Below are positions 1-7,485 of a stretch of 11,485 nt of DNA, piece after piece. The translations under genes were made by a program, and so were the position numbers. Numbering within the stretch: the first letter of the stretch is position 1; each line of letters begins with the position of its first letter. This stretch comes from Actinomycetota bacterium. GTDB lineage: Bacteria; Actinomycetota; Actinomycetes; Streptosporangiales; Streptosporangiaceae. The notes below the pieces were generated by a model. That model made no database searches. It was given only the letters and a program-made list of their open reading frames with translations, and was not told where the DNA came from. The stretch lies in the NCBI GenBank assembly GCA_003168295.1, contig PMST01000649.1, positions 1 to 11,485 on the forward strand. Reading direction: 5' to 3'.

Positions 1-1611
1 GGCCTCGGACCATTTCCGGCCGGCCCGGCGGCATTGCGCGAACGCATCTGAGGGGCTTGAGGGTCTTGACGGGCTTGAGGGGCTTGACGGGCCTGAGGGG
101 CTTGACGCGCCCGAGGGGCTTGACGGGCCTGAAGGGCTTGACGGGCCTGAGGGGCTTGAGGGTCCGGCCCGGGGTGCGTCCGGGGCCGGCAGACCCAGCG
201 CCGTCGCCTCGCTCATGGCCAGCTCCAGCTCGCGCCGGCCGGCCTCGGCGTCCCCTGGGTACCGGCGCAGCGCATAGGCCTGGGCCAGCCGCTGCCGGGA
301 CGCCAGCACCGCGGGCCAGTGGGCCAGGGCCAGGTTGTGCTGCACCGCCGCGCGCAGGTGCTCGACCGCCCGGTCCAGCTGCCCCGAGGTCAGCGAGGCG
401 ACCCCGAGCGCCTGATGAGCCGATCCGAAGCAGGTGACGCCCAGGCCGCCGACCATCGGCAGGCCGGCGTACGGGCGGAGCAACTCGTAGGCCCGCTGCG
501 CCAGACTGGCGTCCTGGAGCAGGCTGGCGGCCTCCACGATGCCGTTCATCGTCACCAGCCAGCTGCTTGAGGCGGGCAGGTGCGCGAGGTCGTCGCCGGA
601 CAGGGCGGCGATCTGGCTGGCGGCCGTGTGCCGGTCCCCGTCCAGCGCCGCCGCGACGGCCAGCGCGGCGGCCGATGAGTTGTCCACCGCGGCCAGCCCC
701 GGAGAGTTCGCCCGGTCGCGCAGCGCGGGCAGGAGCTCCACCAGGCGCCCCTGGTACCAGCGGATCGTCACCAGCTGGGCGCCGGACCACCACTCGTGGT
801 CGACGTCGCCCGCCGCCGCGCCGGCGCTGGCGCAGATGGCCGCCAGCGACTCGGCTTCGGTGAGCCGGCCGGCCCGGATCGCGAGCATCACGTCGATCGC
901 GCTGACCACGAAGCCGACCGCCAGGTGGTTGCGCTCGCGGAGGTGGTCCCGCAGTTCGGTCAGCAGGCGGCCCGCATGCGGGTCACCCTCGGAATAGGAG
1001 TCCACGGTCTGCCAGAGCAAGCCCATGAGCAGGTCGCTGCGGCGTTCGGTGGCGAAGCTCGCCTTGATCAGGTCGGCGGCCAGTTCCCGGCGCAGCGTGA
1101 CGTGGCCCGGGCCGAGCAGGCAGTGATGGGCGATGCTCAGGGTCTCCGCCAGCAGCACCGGATCCGCGGCCGCCCGGGCTTCGTCGAGCACGGCCAGGAT
1201 CGCCGCGTGCCCGCCGCGGAAATAGTCGGCCTCCCCGGCCAGCCGGGCCCGGACGCGAAGGGCGAGCGAACCGGCCGGGTCGAGCCGCGCCAGGACATGC
1301 TGAAGCCGCGCCTCGAGCTGCGCCGCGCCGGTGACGGCACGGCGCTCGCCGACCCACAGGCCGGCCAGGCCCAGGGCCGCCGCCGCCATCGCCGGGACGT
1401 TGCCGGCCTGCTCCGCCAGCCGGTAGGCCCGGTCGAAATCCTGCCTGCTGGCCCGCAGATCACCGTCGTCGTTCTGGGCCCGGGCCCCCGCCGCGAGGGC
1501 GGCGGCGAGCTCAGCGGCAAGCTCGGCGGACTGGTCAGCAGCAGCCCGGTCAGGGGCAGCCCGGTCAGCGGCGGACTGGTCAGGGGCCAGTTTCAGCCGG
1601 CGCGTGGCCAT
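1..1611 (-). CDS. Helical-repeat (TPR-type) regulatory protein, 3' end cut by window edge
   Basis: The frame is open for 537 codons from the ATG at 1611 to base 1, with no stop, so the C-terminus lies outside the window. After an Ala/Asp-rich N-terminus (roughly residues 9-45), about 430 residues form amphipathic helix pairs typical of TPR/SEL-like repeats, such as a segment near LTSGQLDRAVEHLRAAVQH. This resembles the C-terminal half of large actinobacterial LuxR/AfsR-type AAA ATPase regulators. Residues 483-521 are a Ser/Pro/Gly repeat linker. Just before the edge, CRRAGRKWSEA looks like the start of the small C-terminal domain that follows the TPR region in those proteins; this is from family memory. 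No P-loop ATPase or cyclase domain precedes the TPR region, so it is either a stand-alone TPR member or has lost its N-terminus. The next in-frame upstream codon of note is a TAG at 1645-1647, so little extension is possible. The ribosome site is weak (a G-rich run at about -8). It starts 54 bases after the flavoprotein gene on the same strand and may be read through from that operon. Confidence 0.8.
   Translation of the reverse strand, partial: MATRRLKLAPDQSAADRAAPDRAAADQSAELAAELAAALAAGARAQNDDGDLRASRQDFDRAYRLAEQAGNVPAMAAAALGLAGLWVGERRAVTGAAQLEARLQHVLARLDPAGSLALRVRARLAGEADYFRGGHAAILAVLDEARAAADPVLLAETLSIAHHCLLGPGHVTLRRELAADLIKASFATERRSDLLMGLLWQTVDSYSEGDPHAGRLLTELRDHLRERNHLAVGFVVSAIDVMLAIRAGRLTEAESLAAICASAGAAAGDVDHEWWSGAQLVTIRWYQGRLVELLPALRDRANSPGLAAVDNSSAAALAVAAALDGDRHTAASQIAALSGDDLAHLPASSSWLVTMNGIVEAASLLQDASLAQRAYELLRPYAGLPMVGGLGVTCFGSAHQALGVASLTSGQLDRAVEHLRAAVQHNLALAHWPAVLASRQRLAQAYALRRYPGDAEAGRRELELAMSEATALGLPAPDAPRAGPSSPSGPSSPSGPSSPSGASSPSGPSSPSSPSRPSSPSDAFAQCRRAGRKWSEA
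49..165 (-). repeat. 9-bp coding tandem repeat, 13 units (Ser-Pro/Gly linker)
   Basis: On the plus strand the unit is TGA(C/G)GGGC(T/C), repeated 13 times with a few substitutions. On the coding minus strand this reads as Ser-(Gly/Ser)-Pro triplets, giving a flexible linker at residues 483-521 of the TPR protein. The unit is a multiple of three, so copy-number change would alter only linker length. On the plus strand the same repeat reads as an open RGLTGL-type leucine/glycine pattern, which is a by-product. Confidence 0.9.
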
Positions 1612-1665
1612 GCCATGCCCCCGCCAGCCTTGATCATCATGGGCCTAATGTATTCGTGGCGGAAT

Positions 1666-4494
1666 CTACCGTCGAGATGCTCGGGCATACGCGCGGACAT
1701 CGGCGTCGCCATCGTCGGCCGCCGCGTTGAGCGCCGCCGCCGCCGCTGGGTCTGCGCGCATCGGCGCCAGGGCGGTGACGGCCGCCTTCCTGACGTTGGC
1801 ATGCGGGTCAGACATCGCGGCCACCAGGGGCGTGACCGCTACGCCGGGGCTGGCCGCGGCCAGGGCCTGGGCCGCGCCGACGCGCACCTCCCATGCCTCG
1901 AAGGCCTCCGCTGCTCCATCGGTGCCTGCCCCATCGGTGCCTGTCCCATCGGCGGCCGCCGTCCGGTTCAGGACGCGGGCGGCCAGGGTGTCCAGCGGAT
2001 GAGGGCAGCCGAGTGCGCCGGCGGCCTTGAAGGCGGCCGCCCGGACCAGGACGTCGGGGTCGCCGGCCAGTCGTTCCAGCGCCTCGCGGGCATCGGCGGC
2101 CCCGGTCCCGGTCCCGGTGAGTTCGGCGGCGAGGGCCGCCAGTGCGTCGGCGACGGCGACACGTACCTCACGCGAGCGGTCTGCGGACGCCCCCGCCACC
2201 AGGCGGGCCGATCCGGTGGCGACAAGCCCGCCGATCGCGCGGAGCCGGACCCGGTGGTCGGCGTCGGACAGGGCGGCCGCGAACGGCCCGGCGTCGGCGA
2301 CGCGCATCTCCCTGAGCAGATCGAGGACCGCGGACCGGACCACCGGATCGGGACTGCCCAGCCCGCGGCGCAGGCTGTCGAGCAGCGCCCCGTCATCGGC
2401 GGGCAGGATCGCGACCAGCTCGCGCAGGCCCGCCACGGCCGCGTGCCGGACCGCGCCGGCCTCGTCGCCGGCCGCTTGAGCCAGTGCCTGCCCGGCGCCG
2501 GGCGGCGCGGTCTCGGTCAGCGCGGCGATCGCCGCCCGGCGGACCCGGGCGTCGGAGTCGGTCAGGTAGGGCTCGAGCTGCGCCAAGGACGGCTGCGTCT
2601 CCGCGAGCCGCAGCAGTTCCAGGATCTCCGGCGGCCGCGCCGGCGTCGCGGCGGCGGCAGGCCGGTTCTGGCCGGACCGGCGGCGCCCAATGTGCGACGG
2701 CCCGGCGACGAGGACCACCTCGCCGGGATCCCTGGCGGGAACGTCGAACTCGCTGACCGGCACGATGTAGCTGCCGACCGGCCGCTTGAGGAGCTCGGCG
2801 TTCCCGTCGGCGCCGCGGCGTATGTTCAGGTGCCAGAACCACTCCGCGTCGTCGCGGCCGGGATGGTCGGCGCGATCGTGGTACAAGCCCCATCTGCTTT
2901 CCGTCCGGGCCAGTGACGCGCGCGCGGCCAGTTCCGCGCAGTCGCGGATGAACGTGACCTCGACGCAGCGCATCAGCTCGTGCGGCGTCCGGGCTCCCAT
3001 CCCGGCGATCTCCGTGGTCATCCGCTCGAAGGTCTCGAGCGCGATGTCCAGCCGGGCTTGCGTCTTCGGCGGCGCGAGGTAGTCGTTCACGAAGCGCCGC
3101 AGCTTGTACTCGACCTGGGTCTGCGGCGGCCCGTCCGGGTGCCGCCAGGGCCGGTAGATCAGCTCGTGGGCCGCCCCGACCTGGTCCTGCGGCAGGCCCG
3201 CCGGGTCCGGCCCGGAGCCGCCCGGCCCGGCCGGGCCGCTTGTCGCCTGGGCGCGCACGCGTTCGCTGGCGTGCGCGCCGGCCAGGTCACCGAACACGAA
3301 CGCGCCGATCATGTAGTTGTGCGGCACGCAGGCCAGGTCACCGGCCGCGTACAGGCCCGGCACGGTGGTGGCGGCGTGCTCGTCCACCCACACGCCCGAG
3401 GAGGAATGACCGCCGCACAGGCCGATCTCCGAGATGTGCATCTCCACGTCGTGGGTCCGGTAGTCGTGGCCCCGGCCGGCGTGGAAGGTGCCGCGGGTGG
3501 GCCGCTCCGTGGTGTGCAGGATGCCCTCGAGGGCGGTGATGGTCTCCTCGGGCAGATGGGTCAGCTTGAGATAGATTGGCCCGCGGGCCGAGGCGATCTC
3601 CCGGGCGACCTCGGCCATCATCTGGCCGGACCAGTAATCGCAGTCCACGAACCGGTCGCCGTGGTTGTTGACCTGGTAGCCGCCGAAGGGGTTGGCGACG
3701 TAGGCGCACGCGGGGCCGTTGTAGTCCTTGATCAGCGGGTTGATCTGGAAGCACTCCAGGCCGCTGAGTTCGGCGCCGGCGTGGTAGGCCATCGCGTGCC
3801 CGTCACCGGCGTTGGTGGGGTTCTCGTACGTTCCGTACAGGTAGCCGCTGGCCGGCAAGCCGAGCCGCCCGCAGGCGCCGGTGGCGAGGATGACCGCGCC
3901 CGCCGATACCGTCACGAACTCAGCCGTCCGGGTGTTGAACCCGGCCACGCCCACGGCGCGGCCGCCCGCCGTCAGCACCCGGACCGGCATGACCCGGTTC
4001 TCGATCCGCACCCGCTCGCGGATGGAGCGCTGCCGCAGCACCCGGTACAGCACCTTCTTGACGTCCTTGCCCTCGGGCATCGGGAGCACGTAGCTGCCGG
4101 ACCGGTGGACCCGCCGCACGTCGTAATCGCCGTGGGCGTCCTTGGCGAATTTCACCCCGTACCGCTCCAGCCGCTGCACCATCTCATAGCCGCGGGAGGC
4201 GGTCTGGTACACCGTGCGCTGGTTGATGATGCCCTCGTTGGCCCGGGTGATCTCGGCGACGTAATCCTCCGGCGTGGCCTTCCCCGGGATGACCGCGTTG
4301 TTGACCCCGTCCATGCCCATGGCCAGGGCACCGGAGTGGCGGACGTGCGCCTTGTCCAGAAGCAGCACCGAAGCGCCATGCTCGGCGGCCGTGATCGCCG
4401 CCATCGTGCCTGCGGTGCCGCCACCTATGATGGCGACGTCGCAGCTCAGTTCCTGCCGCTGCCCAACCGGCGGGATGTCCGTGGCCACCGTCAT
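1666..4494 (-). CDS. FAD-dependent fumarate reductase/AprA-like oxidoreductase with C-terminal HEAT repeats
   Basis: A 942-residue flavoprotein, probably a cytoplasmic oxidoreductase. The N-terminus has the FAD dinucleotide-binding motif GGGTAG at 24-29, an SGALAMGMDG segment at 54-63 that resembles AprA more than SdhA, an ATGACGRLGL segment near 205-214, and the closing FAD motif GLYAAGD at 380-386. Residues about 15-600 make up the flavoprotein; the capping and helical domains (to about 560) match the succinate dehydrogenase/fumarate reductase/APS reductase alpha family. From about 622 to the end there are eight or so HEAT-type repeats, seen as recurring D-x-x-VR-xxA-xxAL units. The start chosen is the ATG whose first bases overlap the TGA of the ferredoxin (ATGA), which implies coupled translation; a 57-residue longer frame is Arg/His-rich and overlaps the ferredoxin, so it was not used. 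The ferredoxin upstream is the likely redox partner. The HEAT tail is unusual for this enzyme class and may be a scaffold. Substrate unknown. No TTA codons seen. Confidence 0.88.
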   Translation of the reverse strand: MTVATDIPPVGQRQELSCDVAIIGGGTAGTMAAITAAEHGASVLLLDKAHVRHSGALAMGMDGVNNAVIPGKATPEDYVAEITRANEGIINQRTVYQTASRGYEMVQRLERYGVKFAKDAHGDYDVRRVHRSGSYVLPMPEGKDVKKVLYRVLRQRSIRERVRIENRVMPVRVLTAGGRAVGVAGFNTRTAEFVTVSAGAVILATGACGRLGLPASGYLYGTYENPTNAGDGHAMAYHAGAELSGLECFQINPLIKDYNGPACAYVANPFGGYQVNNHGDRFVDCDYWSGQMMAEVAREIASARGPIYLKLTHLPEETITALEGILHTTERPTRGTFHAGRGHDYRTHDVEMHISEIGLCGGHSSSGVWVDEHAATTVPGLYAAGDLACVPHNYMIGAFVFGDLAGAHASERVRAQATSGPAGPGGSGPDPAGLPQDQVGAAHELIYRPWRHPDGPPQTQVEYKLRRFVNDYLAPPKTQARLDIALETFERMTTEIAGMGARTPHELMRCVEVTFIRDCAELAARASLARTESRWGLYHDRADHPGRDDAEWFWHLNIRRGADGNAELLKRPVGSYIVPVSEFDVPARDPGEVVLVAGPSHIGRRRSGQNRPAAAATPARPPEILELLRLAETQPSLAQLEPYLTDSDARVRRAAIAALTETAPPGAGQALAQAAGDEAGAVRHAAVAGLRELVAILPADDGALLDSLRRGLGSPDPVVRSAVLDLLREMRVADAGPFAAALSDADHRVRLRAIGGLVATGSARLVAGASADRSREVRVAVADALAALAAELTGTGTGAADAREALERLAGDPDVLVRAAAFKAAGALGCPHPLDTLAARVLNRTAAADGTGTDGAGTDGAAEAFEAWEVRVGAAQALAAASPGVAVTPLVAAMSDPHANVRKAAVTALAPMRADPAAAAALNAAADDGDADVRAYARASRR
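1916..1952 (-). repeat. 15-bp coding tandem repeat in the HEAT tail
   Basis: Units starting CCATCGG at 1916, 1931 and 1946 (plus strand). The first two differ by one base and the third is partial. They encode a Gly-Thr-Asp-Gly-Ala type insert (about residues 848-863) between two HEAT repeats of the flavoprotein. A second Gly/Thr run lies at about 793-798. Confidence 0.8.
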
Positions 4495-4718
4495 CGCAAT
4501 AGGTAGGGCATGTTGACGGTGACGGCGCCGGTGGGGCAGCGGGCCGCGCAGGGACCGCAGTACCAGCACTCGTCCACGTGCATGTACGCCTTGCCGGTGT
4601 CGGGGCTGATGGCCAGCGAGTCGAGTGGGCAGATGTCGACGCACAGCGTGCAGCCTTCGACGCACAGCGACGCGTCGATGGTCACCGGGACGTCGGCTCT
4701 CGTCGGTACCAGGGGCAT
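4491..4718 (-). CDS. Possible free ferredoxin from an internal start (alternative product)
   Basis: A 75-residue 2x[4Fe-4S] ferredoxin, in the same frame as the GntR-ferredoxin entry, starting at the ATG of MPLVPTRADV. It is preceded by GGGAG at a six-base spacing. The length and Cys pattern match stand-alone AprB-like or bacterial-type ferredoxins that accompany this flavoprotein class. It ends in an ATGA overlap with the flavoprotein. It could be the main electron carrier, with or without the fused form. Whether both products exist cannot be told from sequence. Confidence 0.5.
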   Translation of the reverse strand: MPLVPTRADVPVTIDASLCVEGCTLCVDICPLDSLAISPDTGKAYMHVDECWYCGPCAARCPTGAVTVNMPYLLR

Positions 4719-5573
4719 GATGAACTCCCGTTCTGTCGTATCTAACGGCGCTGACGGCGGATCGTCAGGGGCGCCGCGGCTGAGCTCGCCGTGCAGCACG
4801 ACCCGGTCCCCGCGAACCCTGATGTATTCCAGGTCCACCGGGCGGCCGTCGGCCAGACGAGTGAGTCGCTCCACCATCAGCAGCGGGGCGCCCGGCGGCG
4901 CGCCGAGGACGGCGGCCGTGTGCGGGTCCGCGTTGACCGCCTCGACCGTGAGCCTGGCGCCGCCGAGCTGCTGCCCGGCATGGGCTTCGATCAGGACGAA
5001 AATGTCCTGGTGCGCCAGGTCTTCGCCGAGCAGGGGCGCCCCGATATCGGGGACGAGATAGGTGAGGTCGAGGGAGAAAGGCAGGCCGTTCAGCCGGCGG
5101 AGCCGTTCGATGTAGACCACGCTCGTCGCGGCGGTGCCGCCGGGCGGCCGGAGCCGGGCGGCGACGGCCGGGGGCGGGACGATCATTCCCGCGGTGCGGA
5201 CCTCATTGACGACCTCCCCGTGCTCGCGCAGGGTCTCGGCCAGGCCAAGCAGCCGGTCCAGGCCGTGCGGGTACTTCCGCGTGGCGACCATGGTGCCGAC
5301 GCCCTGAACGCGGACCACCAGCCCTTCGGCCGCCAGAATGCCGAGCGCGTCCCGGATCGCATTGCGCGACGCCCCGAACCCCTGGGCCAGGCTCGCCTCG
5401 CCCGGCAGCAGGCCGTCTGCGAAAGCGCCTTGCAGCACCTGGCGGCGAAGAATGTCGGCTACCTGCCGGGCCCAGTCGGCGCGGCGGCGCCGCGGGTCAG
5501 CGAGAACCTCCGGCGCAGCGGCGGCGGGAACCTCCGGCGCCGCCGCGGGACGGCCGGGGCTTGTGGACGACAT
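4491..5573 (-). CDS. GntR (HutC/UTRA-type) regulator in frame with a 2x[4Fe-4S] ferredoxin domain
   Basis: One uninterrupted frame of 360 residues. After an Ala/Pro-rich tail, residues about 34-98 form the GntR winged helix (VADILRRQVLQGAF, then GASRNAIRDALGILAAEGLV and GVGTMVATR). Residues about 116-262 form a UTRA effector-binding domain, ending in YIRVRGDRVVLHGEL. Residues 263-285 are a linker. Residues 286-360 are a ferredoxin with C304, C308, C311, C315 (CX3CX2CX3CP) and C336, C339, C342, C346 (CX2CX2CX3CP), enough for two [4Fe-4S] clusters. No stop separates the two parts. The linker is richer in A/T codons than its surroundings (TCA, TTA, GAT, ACA, GAA) and looks like a former intergenic stretch. 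The ferredoxin also has its own ribosome site and ATG. It is transcribed away from the APC permease and coupled to the flavoprotein, so local and auto-regulation are likely. Effector unknown. A sequencing indel hiding a stop in the linker is possible, since TAG and TGA occur in the other frames there. Confidence 0.85.
   Translation of the reverse strand: MSSTSPGRPAAAPEVPAAAAPEVLADPRRRRADWARQVADILRRQVLQGAFADGLLPGEASLAQGFGASRNAIRDALGILAAEGLVVRVQGVGTMVATRKYPHGLDRLLGLAETLREHGEVVNEVRTAGMIVPPPAVAARLRPPGGTAATSVVYIERLRRLNGLPFSLDLTYLVPDIGAPLLGEDLAHQDIFVLIEAHAGQQLGGARLTVEAVNADPHTAAVLGAPPGAPLLMVERLTRLADGRPVDLEYIRVRGDRVVLHGELSRGAPDDPPSAPLDTTEREFIMPLVPTRADVPVTIDASLCVEGCTLCVDICPLDSLAISPDTGKAYMHVDECWYCGPCAARCPTGAVTVNMPYLLR
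4719..4730 (-). promoter_or_regulatory. Internal ribosome binding site for the ferredoxin part
   Basis: On the minus strand the sequence reads CGGGAGTTCATC directly before ATG. GGGAG is well matched to the 16S anti-SD and the spacing is normal. This is a better ribosome site than the one before the GntR start (AGGG about nine bases upstream of the ATG at 5573), which supports independent ferredoxin initiation. Confidence 0.6.
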
Positions 5574-5885
5574 GAGACCAAACCCTACTTGTCCGATCCG
5601 GATATGGGAATATGCCAGGCGTTACGCCACCCTGCCGACCGCTAAATAGCGTTTAAGCTGCTGATTTACCATCAAGCTGACGTGTTCCGCCAGGTCGGTC
5701 AAGCGCCAGGTTGAGCGGCGTACCCCCGCGTGATGGTGCCCCTCACCCCGCCTGCTGGCGTTCTCACCCGGCCTGCGCGGGACAGAGGGCTGGTTCTCGA
5801 CCAATTCGGACATAAGTTAGCAACGCGTCTGAAATGATCTGCGGTGAAGATGTGGCCTGGCTCGTTACTCCGAGAGGCGCTGCCG
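5574..5885. promoter_or_regulatory. Divergent control region between GntR operon and APC permease
   Basis: 312 bases with no credible gene, and noticeably richer in A/T than the flanks. It must hold promoters for both directions, although I could not assign clear -35/-10 boxes. Candidate operator elements are the dyad GGCGTTACGCC at 5618-5628 and an ATAT-GGGA-ATAT dyad at about 5602-5613, both within about 55 bases of the GntR start, plus an imperfect GCTAAATAGC dyad at 5641-5650. The short minus-strand frame at 5622-5813 lacks a ribosome site and family features and is taken as chance. Confidence 0.6.
5618..5628. promoter_or_regulatory. Candidate GntR operator (11-bp palindrome)
   Basis: GGCGTTACGCC: five-base arms GGCGT/ACGCC around one central T. 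It sits 45-55 bases upstream of the GntR ATG, where an autoregulatory site is expected. The GT...AC core is in keeping with GntR-family sites (GTnTAnAC-like), but the match is partial. Assignment to this regulator is inference from position. Confidence 0.4.
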
Positions 5886-7421
5886 ATGACCGACACCCTG
5901 GACACAATGACCGCCGCGGCTGCCCTCGAGCGGCAGAAGCTGCAGCGCCACTTCGGCCGCTTCGACATCTTGTTCTTCCTCATCTGCACCATCGTCGGCG
6001 TTGACACGATCGCCACCGTCGCCCAGGGCGGGGGCCAGGCCTTCACCTGGATGATGGTCTTCGCCGTCGTGTTCTTCGTCCCGCAGGCGCTGCTGTTCGC
6101 CGAGCTTGGCTCGGCCTTCCCGCAGGAAGGCGGCCCCTACTTCTGGACCAGGCTGGCCTTCGGGCACCTGGCCGGGGCGGTGAACAACTTCCTGTACTGG
6201 ATCACCAACCCGGTGTGGATCGGCGGCTCGCTCACCATCACCTGCATCACCGCCGTCGAGGTGTTCTTCAACCACGGCGCCAACGTGTCCACGGTGGTGT
6301 GGTTCGTCATCGCGCTGGTCTTCGTCTGGCTGTCGATCGTCGCCGCGATCACCTCCTTCAGCGTGGGTAAATTGCTGCCGACCGCGGGAGCCTTCGCCCG
6401 TTTCGTCGTACTCGGGCTGTTCACGATCTCGGTCATCATCTACGCCCTCAAGCACGGCGCGCACGGCCTGGGGGCGAGCGACTACAAGCCCTCGGAGGCC
6501 GGCTTCGTCCTCCTCGTCGGCGTGCTGCTGTTCAACTTCGTCGGCTTCGAACTGCCCAACAGCGCGGGCGAGGAGATGACCAACCCGCAGCGGGACGTGC
6601 CGTTCGCCATCGCCCGCTCCACCGTGTTCAGCGTGGTGCTCTACGCCCTGCCCGTGATCGGCATCCTGATCGTCCTGCCCACCAGCGCCATCACCAACTT
6701 CAGCGGATTCGTCAGCGCGATCCAGACCGTCTTCACCGTCTACGGCGGGCACGTCGCCGCCGGCGGCGCGGCCACGCTGAGCGGGGCCGGCCTCGTTCTG
6801 GGTGACGGCTGCGCCATCTTGTTCATCTTGTGCCTGATCACGTCCGGCGCGACCTGGATCATGGGCTCGGACCGGGCCCTTGCCGTGTCCTGCTACGACG
6901 GCGCCGGGCCCCGTGGGCTCGGCGTGATCAACGCCCGGTACGGCACGCCGGTGCGCGTCAACGTCTTCAGCGGCATCGTGGCCAGCGTCGTCGTCGTGCT
7001 CGCGCACCAGATCAGCAGCGGCGACGCGGCCAAATACTTCAACGCCGTCCTCGGCGTGACCATCTCCACCACGCTGATCAGCTACCTGCTCATCTACCCG
7101 GCGCTGTGGAAGCTGCGCCGCAGCCACCCGGACACGCCGCGCCCCTTCAAGATGCCCGCCTACCGGCCGCTGACCGTCATCCTGATGATCCTGGTGGCCA
7201 TCGCCAGCGTCCAGCTCATCGCCCCCGGGCTTGGTAGCTCGTGGTTCGGCGCCGACTTCATCCCGGAGAACTGGACCTACGCCCAGCGGTACACCTACCT
7301 GTGGACCGAGCTCATCCCGGTGCTGATCTTCATCGCCGTCGGCGTGCTCTTCTGGTGGCTGGGCCGGCGGACCAGGGCCCAGGCCGTCCAAGCCGCTGCG
7401 GAGCCGGTCATACCGGCCTGA
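5886..7421 (+). CDS. APC-superfamily amino acid/amine permease
   Basis: An integral inner-membrane transporter of 511 residues. About twelve hydrophobic segments can be counted (approximately 28-47, 55-75, 97-118, 136-158, 168-187, 206-222, 245-265, 305-325, 357-374, 387-407, 427-447, 474-493), the usual APC number. Family marks include the amphipathic N-terminus with FGRFDILFFLICTIVG, FPQEGGPYFWTRLAFG (78-93) after TM2, and FVGFELPNSAGEEMTNPQRD (218-237), a classic APC motif in the TM6-TM7 region. The start chosen is the ATG at 5886, with GAGG eight bases upstream. An upstream GTG at 5844 would add 14 residues but lacks a ribosome site. It is divergent from the GntR regulator, which may control it. 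The closest functional class from the motifs is amino acid or GABA/glutamate-type transport; the exact substrate is not determinable. Confidence 0.9.
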   Translation: MTDTLDTMTAAAALERQKLQRHFGRFDILFFLICTIVGVDTIATVAQGGGQAFTWMMVFAVVFFVPQALLFAELGSAFPQEGGPYFWTRLAFGHLAGAVNNFLYWITNPVWIGGSLTITCITAVEVFFNHGANVSTVVWFVIALVFVWLSIVAAITSFSVGKLLPTAGAFARFVVLGLFTISVIIYALKHGAHGLGASDYKPSEAGFVLLVGVLLFNFVGFELPNSAGEEMTNPQRDVPFAIARSTVFSVVLYALPVIGILIVLPTSAITNFSGFVSAIQTVFTVYGGHVAAGGAATLSGAGLVLGDGCAILFILCLITSGATWIMGSDRALAVSCYDGAGPRGLGVINARYGTPVRVNVFSGIVASVVVVLAHQISSGDAAKYFNAVLGVTISTTLISYLLIYPALWKLRRSHPDTPRPFKMPAYRPLTVILMILVAIASVQLIAPGLGSSWFGADFIPENWTYAQRYTYLWTELIPVLIFIAVGVLFWWLGRRTRAQAVQAAAEPVIPA

Positions 7422-7429
7422 CCGGTCAG
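7418..7429. other. 12-bp perfect palindrome over the permease stop codon
   Basis: CTGACCGGTCAG overlaps the TGA stop (7419-7421) of the permease. It could be part of a weak terminator, an operator for the next gene, or chance in GC-rich sequence. Confidence 0.5.
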
Positions 7430-7430
7430 C

Positions 7431-7457
7431 CGTCCTTGCCGTCCTAGCCGTCCTTGC
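7431..7457 (+). repeat. Intergenic 9-bp tandem repeat, three units
   Basis: CGTCCTTGC, CGTCCTAGC, CGTCCTTGC in direct succession between the permease and the DUF3500 gene. It is non-coding here, and the 9-bp period matches the coding repeat at 49-165, though the units differ. Confidence 0.85.
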
Positions 7458-7485
7458 CAGGGCGGGCCCGGGTGGGGAGGATGGG

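Noticed and set aside
49..165. CRISPR-like regular repeat
   Set aside because: The unit is 9 bp with no spacers, lies inside a coding frame and has no cas genes nearby.
57..437. Plus-strand RGLTGL leucine-rich repeat-like frame
   Set aside because: It is the reverse reading of the Ser/Pro/Gly-coding 9-bp repeat. No ribosome site, and the frame decays to Pro/Arg-rich sequence after the repeat.
796..2916. Long plus-strand open frame of about 700 codons
   Set aside because: Antisense shadow of the TPR and flavoprotein genes. It crosses the boundary between two well-supported minus-strand genes, is rich in Gly/Arg/Gln with no family motifs, and is a known by-product of GC-rich codon bias.
2980..4506. 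Plus-strand open frame opposite the flavoprotein
   Set aside because: His/Val/Gly/Arg-rich antisense translation with no motif; the minus strand has clear FAD-binding motifs throughout.
5622..5813. Short minus-strand frame in the divergent control region
   Set aside because: 63 codons, no ribosome site, no family features, and it occupies the expected promoter region.
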